Source: Ophiura sarsii (Eukaryota; Echinodermata; Ophiuroidea; Amphilepidida; Ophiuridae). Taken from it: a DNA stretch of 64,000 nucleotides. Location: contig CM069446.1 of the NCBI GenBank assembly GCA_035610835.1, positions 66,697,062-66,761,061 of the forward strand. The letters run 5' to 3'. The notes under the pieces are model-generated. The model was not told where the DNA came from and did no database searches. It was given only the letters and a program-made list of their open reading frames with translations. A program made the position numbers and the translations under genes. Below are positions 59,140 through 64,000 of the stretch, piece by piece; position 1 is the first letter of the stretch, and each line of letters starts with the position of its first letter.

Positions 59140-60439
59140 AATGTTGTTAACCCTTGCCCAACTCGAATGCTATAACAGCCCTCACAAAGCATTCATAGAG
59201 TGGTCGAGGGCTATTATAGTGGTTTTTACAGGTGTCTCAGCACTCGAGCACTTTTAGCGGTTCGCCGAGTGCTAAAATGGGTATCTAATAGTGGTTTACT
59301 TTTAGCTGAAATAGCATTCGAGAGCTGATAGTGGTTGCTCAAAGTGGTTGCATTGAGTGCTATTGATATAGATGGTGGTTGGAAGATGGATAGTGGTTCT
59401 ATTATAGATATCAATAGTGGTTCACTAATTTGCATGTCACATGATCAAATGCCATTTCAAATTTGTTATTGTTGGAGTAGATGGATAGTGGTTCTATTAT
59501 AGATAACAATAGTGGTTCACTAATTTGCATACATGTTACATAATCACCAACTGCCATTTCAAATTTGTTATTGTTGTAGTAGCTGTGATCATGGCAGTAG
59601 GTTGTGGAGCATAATTATGATGGATATTTTGGTTTCTTTCAGAGGTATTTATTATATATATATGTGAATTGTGAATCACTATTGTCTGCAGAGCAGGTAT
59701 GTGGATATACTGCACTTACATTCAGATAGCTGAAATGTGTAAAATATAGTAAGCTTAGTAACTTGTACTTTAGTCAAGTCCATTAGCTTATAATGTATAG
59801 TTAGTATAAGCTTATAAAGACCATTTGTTTGCAAACCTTTAAATGTTGCACACACATCATATAAGGCTTATCCAGTAATGTAAAATAAGGCTCTCATACA
59901 TGTATAATGCATATTTGATTACTATAAAGGCAACAGCAGGCCTGTATGCTGCGGATGCAAATGGGGTGAGGGGGGGGGGGGGGGGGGGGGGGGGGGGCGG
60001 TGCATGCATGTTGTACCAGATGAGCACTGTCTCTGATTTATATTTGATCAGCTACAATGAATGTGTGCCACATTGTACGCCTAAAATGCTCATTGGTCAT
60101 TTACGGCCGGGGTTCGTATCACATAACCAAAAGTTCATGTAAATTATTATTTTTCAAGCCTATTAAGGGTATACAAATTTTGAGCTTGCCTGGCAGTGCG
60201 TGAAAATTAATGTAGTGTGAAAATTTCCAATTTTACAGCATAAATCACAATTTTGGGGGGACAAAAAAATGTATGCGCGCACATTTTTTGTTTACATTTT
60301 ACGCTAAAATTGTCAAATTTGATCCAATACTAACTGCCTTTTATCAATATTTTTATAATTTTAACTCATTTTTTTGAGGGGGGGAAGGGGAACCCCCTTG
60401 ACCCTCTGTAGCGCGTCACTGTATGGAACTCTGGTATGT

Positions 60440-60690
60440 CCATTAGAAAGAAAGAGTTGGATATAACCAACCCCCGAGGCACATTTTCCAATTATTTTGT
60501 TTTCGCTGCCAAAAAGCAGGGGGAAAAAGGGCCTCCATGCCCCCGGGGCTCGAACCTTAGACCTCTTGTGTTCAGAGGCAGACAATCTATCACTCGGCCA
60601 GGGGGGGTCAACCATACTTGGCTCAGTATACTTCACCAAGTAAATTGTCCGGGCCATTGTTTCATTAAAAACTGCCACGCCGGGTGACAC
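60440..60690 (-). repeat. tRNA-derived SINE, copy 1
   Basis: On the minus strand, TGGCCGAGTGATAGATTG resembles a pol III A box and GGTTCGAGCCC a B box, 44 bp downstream. Between them CCTCT and AGAGG can pair as an anticodon stem around a 7-base loop. The downstream part (CCCTGCTTTTTGGCAGCG) is repeated in copy 2. A functional tRNA is unlikely because the acceptor stem is not formed. Confidence 0.6.
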
Positions 60691-60759
60691 AAGCACACTG
60701 CATCGCAGTTATTTGTAGTACTCAAGAGTGTTAGGGTTAAATGAGACAAAAATTAGAGA

Positions 60760-60960
60760 AATTCTGAAAAATGAAAAATTGAGAAAAAAATCACTCCTAA
60801 ACCTTAACCCCCGAGGCACCTTTGCTAAAGATTTTTTTTCGCGTCAAAAAAGCAAGAGGAAAAAGGGCCCCCACGCCGCCGGGGCTCGAACCCGAACCTC
60901 TGTATTTGCAGGGTGACACAAGCACACCGCATCATAGTAATTCGTAGTACTAAGAGTGTT
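60760..60960 (-). repeat. tRNA-derived SINE, copy 2 (A box part lost)
   Basis: Repeats copy 1 in the same orientation (CCCCGAGGCACCTTTGCTAA, GGGGCTCGAACCCGAACCTC on plus) and both are followed by GGGTGACACAAGCACAC. B box kept, A box region missing. The pair is a local tandem duplication. Confidence 0.6.
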
Positions 60961-61665
60961 AATTATAGGGTTCAACATAATCTTGAAAGCATGTAACCAA
61001 ATGGTACCTAAACCATGCAACATTGCGTAACCTCAATATACAGCGCAACAAACATTTCAGCAAGTGCATGCTATACAATAGTGGTCAAGGGCTATACAAT
61101 AGTGGTCGAGTGCTATACAATAGTGGTTGAGGGCTATATAGCGAGGGGGTTTGTGAATGCTATTAAAGCCCTCGAATGGTATTAATGTTTCAACCACTAA
61201 TCAGCATTCGCATTATAGTGGTCAAAAGCATTCGAGAGCTAAGCTCATTTACATTTTTCGGCTCTGAGGAGGGCTATTCGAGGGCTTTGCGAATGCAATA
61301 AAAGCACTCGAGGGTTATTTAGCGGTTTTTCTGATACACGAAAGCATATGAAGGCAGACCTATAGTGGTTGTATATAGTGGTTAATATAAGCATTCGCTC
61401 GAGGGCTTTTGACAACAATACGAGTGCTTTGCGAATGCTTTAATTTTAGATAAGGGAAACCATCCATTTTTGTAAAAAAAAACATAAAAAAAAACATGTT
61501 TGCAATTTTTTTTTAATAAGATTTTTGGGACATTTTTTTTAATTTTTAAATCTCTTAAGAAACTTTTGGAAAAAAAACTAAGAATGCCTTGGACTGACTA
61601 CCGCACATGAGAGGTCTGATTTGCCCGTCATTCACATTAGACAACATGGATGCAATATCACTTAC

Positions 61666-61780
61666 CACCTGAGTGTGCACTGACGGGCGGCGATCCCTGG
61701 TAAGATGGCGGTGTGTTCGGTTGCTGCAATACAGGGGTCTGCTGGGATTGACCCGGTAGTTCATGTTGTCTAGGTGTATG
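61666..61780 (-). CDS. EIF4G-like: eIF4G-like exon, Gln/Pro-rich
   Basis: Minus strand acceptor GGATTTTTTTTACAG, then HTPRQHELPGQSQQTPVLQQ, PNTPPSYQGSPPVSAHSGG with donor GGTG|GTAAGTG (phase 1). The Q/P-rich low-complexity composition fits the N-terminal region of eIF4G, upstream of the DP..DIT exon. The phase-1 end does not fit the phase-0 start at 58711, so at least one exon between them is missing from this annotation. The assignment depends on context. Confidence 0.5.
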
Positions 61781-62214
61781 CTGTAAAAAAAATCCTAAAC
61801 ATTGTTACACATGCAGCCCCTGAATTATTATTAGAATAATTTACATTTAATTTAGTTTTAGATCACATAGGCCTATAATTTAGTTCAGTTTTATATAACA
61901 TAAAATAATATATTAAATATTATTATTTATATCAGGATTTTAACGGTGCAATAAAACTGTGTATTCAATATTGTTTAACCAAAGTACCCGGATGCATCCA
62001 ATATTCTAAAAATATTGCCGTCCAATATTTTTTAGTCTCATACCCATTATGTGTTCGTTTCAAATATTCGTCTATACTATTGTATACAAGGAGCTCACGC
62101 AACTTTAGCGTTTATTAAGCATGCAGTCGAGACTAATTTTCGCTGATTGCATGGGTTTCGCAAATACGTGTTATCGGCCTAATGAAGCAGGCTTACGTGG
62201 GGAACCACTACAAA

Positions 62215-62361
62215 AACAACAAATCAACAAGTTTGCAAAATGTCGAACCGCAGCAGACTCCCGGGAGATTCGCTTCTCTAAGTGATGATGATGTTAACGA
62301 ACTTTTGCTGAACAAAGATTCTGCAAATACAATTAAATCAACACGCAACTATGGGTCGTAA
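62215..62361 (+). pseudogene. Crypton-like tyrosine-recombinase N-terminal fragment
   Basis: The plus strand reads VEPQQTPGRFASLSDDDVNE then LLLNKDSANTIKSTRNYGS and a stop at 62359. The RFxxLxxxDxxxLLxxKDSxNTxxST pattern matches the start of the core-binding domain of Crypton-type tyrosine recombinases and proteins derived from them. Only about 40 residues are kept before unrelated repeat sequence begins. Confidence 0.45.
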
Positions 62362-62369
62362 AAGCCTGA

Positions 62370-63530
62370 TATAAATAATAATAATAATATTGGATGTCTT
62401 ATTTTCGGGTGATACAAGAAAATATTGCACTCGCTATAAAAAATATTGCGAGTCGGAGACGAGTGCAATATTTTTTATAGCTCGTGCAATATTTTCAACA
62501 CAAGCCGCCGGATTTTTAACACGAGTTCGTGACTTCGTGCGTTGCAAAAACAACCGCCTGATTTTTGGCACGAGTTCGTGACTTCGTGAGTTGTGAACAC
62601 TTGCTAAAACATGCAGAACTAAATTCGGGTATCCTTGACCCGGGGAGAGGGGGGCGGGGGGTTACAGAGGGTTAAACATTTGGGGTGGGGGAGGAGCATA
62701 CAATAAGGGGTTTCATTTGAACATGAGTCTAACGCAGTGATCAGTTGTGAAGACCCCGATTAGTTTGACAATTTCATGCTATAGTGTGAAAAAGGTATAC
62801 TCTTGAAGTTAGCGTATAGGGTTGTTATTTTACGAGTGTTTTCACGTGCTGCATGTCAGTGTTTAGGGTCCGATTTTGGAAGTATATGAGCGGGTCAAGG
62901 ATACCCAAATTTACGGAAGAGATTTAGTTCTGCATGTTTTAGCAAGTGTTCACAACTCACGAACTCACGAACTCATGCCAAAAATCAGGCGGTTGTGTTT
63001 GCAACGCACGAACTCGTGCTGAAAATCTGGCGGCTTGTGTTGACAACACACGAACTCACGAACTCGTGCCAATAAATCAGGCGGTTGTGTTTGCAACGCA
63101 CGAAGTCACGAACTTGTGCTGAAAATCAGGCGACTTGTGTTGACAACACACGAACTCACGAAGTCATGAACTCGTGCAAAATCAGGCGGTTGTGTTGCTA
63201 GCCGTATGAACACACGAACTCACGAAAACACGATATCCACAAAATCAGGCGGTTGTGTTTGCAGTATACGAACTCACGAACTCAGGATATTTCCATGAAA
63301 AGAGGCGGTTGGGTTTGTTTGATAAAACTAACCAACTCGCTAGAAGTGAAAAAATTAGGAGTTTCATGAGTTCGTGACTTCGAGCCAAAATGTCTGACAT
63401 TTTGTCTTTACTATTTCTTTATTTTCAAAGTGTACAAGTCACGAACTCACGAACTCGGGATTGTTGGCACGAGTTCGTGAGTTCGTGCATTCATAACCCT
63501 AACCGCCTGGCACTAAATCTCTTCCGTGGT
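62370..63530. repeat. CACGAACTCGTG-type repeat array and inverted repeat
   Basis: A 62415-62500 hairpin (GAAAATATTGCACTCGCTAT and inverse) is followed by 62500-62650, which is inverse to 62890-63015 (AAACATGCAGAACTAAATTC, GGGTATCCTTGACCC). Then come at least eight loosely tandem units to about 63500, each with CACGAACTCACGAACTCGTG-like text, then AAATCAGGCGGTTGTGTTTG. Near 63500 the CTAAATCTCTTCCGT end recalls the 62920 arm. No coding sequence. Confidence 0.75.
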
Positions 63531-64000
63531 AATCTGTGGAAAAAAACTTGACTTGCGGTGCTGGAACACGATCAGCACTGGTACATGCCTGTATTGCGGA
63601 GTTGTTGGCTATGGACTTTCTACTCGCCACTGGTTTTCAATAAGAAACAAGAGCTCTACCGGTGCAAAAAGATATTAGAACCGGTGAAATCAGCTAGCGC
63701 GTAGCATATTGTGTCGGGTGATGGGTTTCTATGCAGTGTATGGTGTCTATGCATTTGATGGATTTGACTCGCTGTGTGCCGTATACTTTTGGTTAATCAA
63801 CGCTGACTGTTTGAAGGGTTTAAATCAGGTTTAATTGCATGTATTTTCGGGATATTTTCATCAATATCTTGGTTGGTTTGTGTGAGGGACTGGAGGTTTA
63901 TTTTTTTAATGCTTTGGAAATTTCAACCGGTGCTAAGAACCGGTAGAACTAATTGACCAGCCGCCACTGGTTTGTAGACCAGTTTATTTTCAGATATTTT
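63531..64000. other. Non-genic right edge
   Basis: No gene or repeat recognised. ACCGGTAGAAC/GCTCTACCGGT-type words occur near 63655 and 63935 and could be element ends, but the evidence is weak. Confidence 0.35.

Larger units (their letters stand above)
59140..61440. mobile_element. Element with AGTGGTT/CGAGGGCT repeats at both ends
   Basis: 59140-59540 and 61060-61440 are dense in ATAGTGGTT, CGAGGGCT, GCATTCG and their inverses, arranged so that the two zones are roughly inverse (GGGCTATTATAGTGGTTTTT against AACCACTAT-type words). The interior carries G28 at 59970-59997 and the SINE pair. It is likely a foldback-type or TIR element with subterminal repeats; the exact ends are unclear. Confidence 0.5.

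Noticed and set aside
60536..60606. Functional tRNA gene on the minus strand
   Set aside because: A/B-box words and an anticodon-like stem exist but the acceptor stem does not form and the sequence is part of a duplicated SINE.

Overview
This is a repeat-rich eukaryotic nuclear window, AT-rich, with introns that obey GT-AG and no bacterial gene organisation. Gene content (a ZU5-UPA-death-domain adaptor, eIF4G-like exons, LRR remnants), Penelope, L2, CR1 and RTE-type retroelements, and dense TIR/foldback DNA transposons point to an invertebrate animal. The frequent octamer TAGGCCTA and the ZU5-death gene make me favour an invertebrate deuterostome (echinoderm or hemichordate). That placement is inference only. 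One assembly gap of 100 N lies at 34715-34814.

Region 1-22.3 kb. A decayed non-LTR reverse transcriptase lies at the left edge (780-1510, minus). Then comes the one gene that can be rebuilt completely: seven plus-strand exons between 1864 and 22242, all with matching splice phases, give a predicted 617-residue protein. It has a short N-terminal tail, one membrane segment, a ZU5 domain, a UPA domain and a C-terminal death domain, the layout of UNC5CL rather than of full UNC5 netrin receptors. Its introns are packed with transposons: a foldback element, a TTA-flanked MITE, an element containing about ten 20-bp palindromes spaced near 35 bp, nested TTAA-flanked elements, a 3.76-kb array with three copies of a 512-bp TIR-ended unit, a TA-flanked element, and a 1.8-kb foldback with another palindrome inside it.

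Region 22.3-34.7 kb. A truncated RTE-type 3' end follows the gene. After about 4.4 kb with no recognised gene come a Penelope GIY-YIG fragment, a leucine-rich-repeat fragment (both minus), a frameshifted L2-type retrotransposon (plus), a 66-bp minisatellite and a MITE that itself contains another element.

Region 34.8-53 kb. Mostly non-genic. Two large inverted-repeat structures each have a non-LTR retrotransposon in the loop: 39274-44710 (RTE-type, plus) and about 45016-49860 (CR1/Jockey-type, minus, itself interrupted by three DNA transposons whose target duplications can be seen). A mariner-like and a hAT-like foldback element follow.

Region 53-64 kb. A 2-kb TIR element with internal direct repeats, an inverted pair of Penelope fragments, three minus-strand exons that look like the N-terminal part of eIF4G, a duplicated tRNA-derived SINE inside AGTGGTT/CGAGGGCT-type repeats, a short Crypton-like tyrosine-recombinase N-terminal fragment, and a closing array of CACGAACTCGTG-type repeats.
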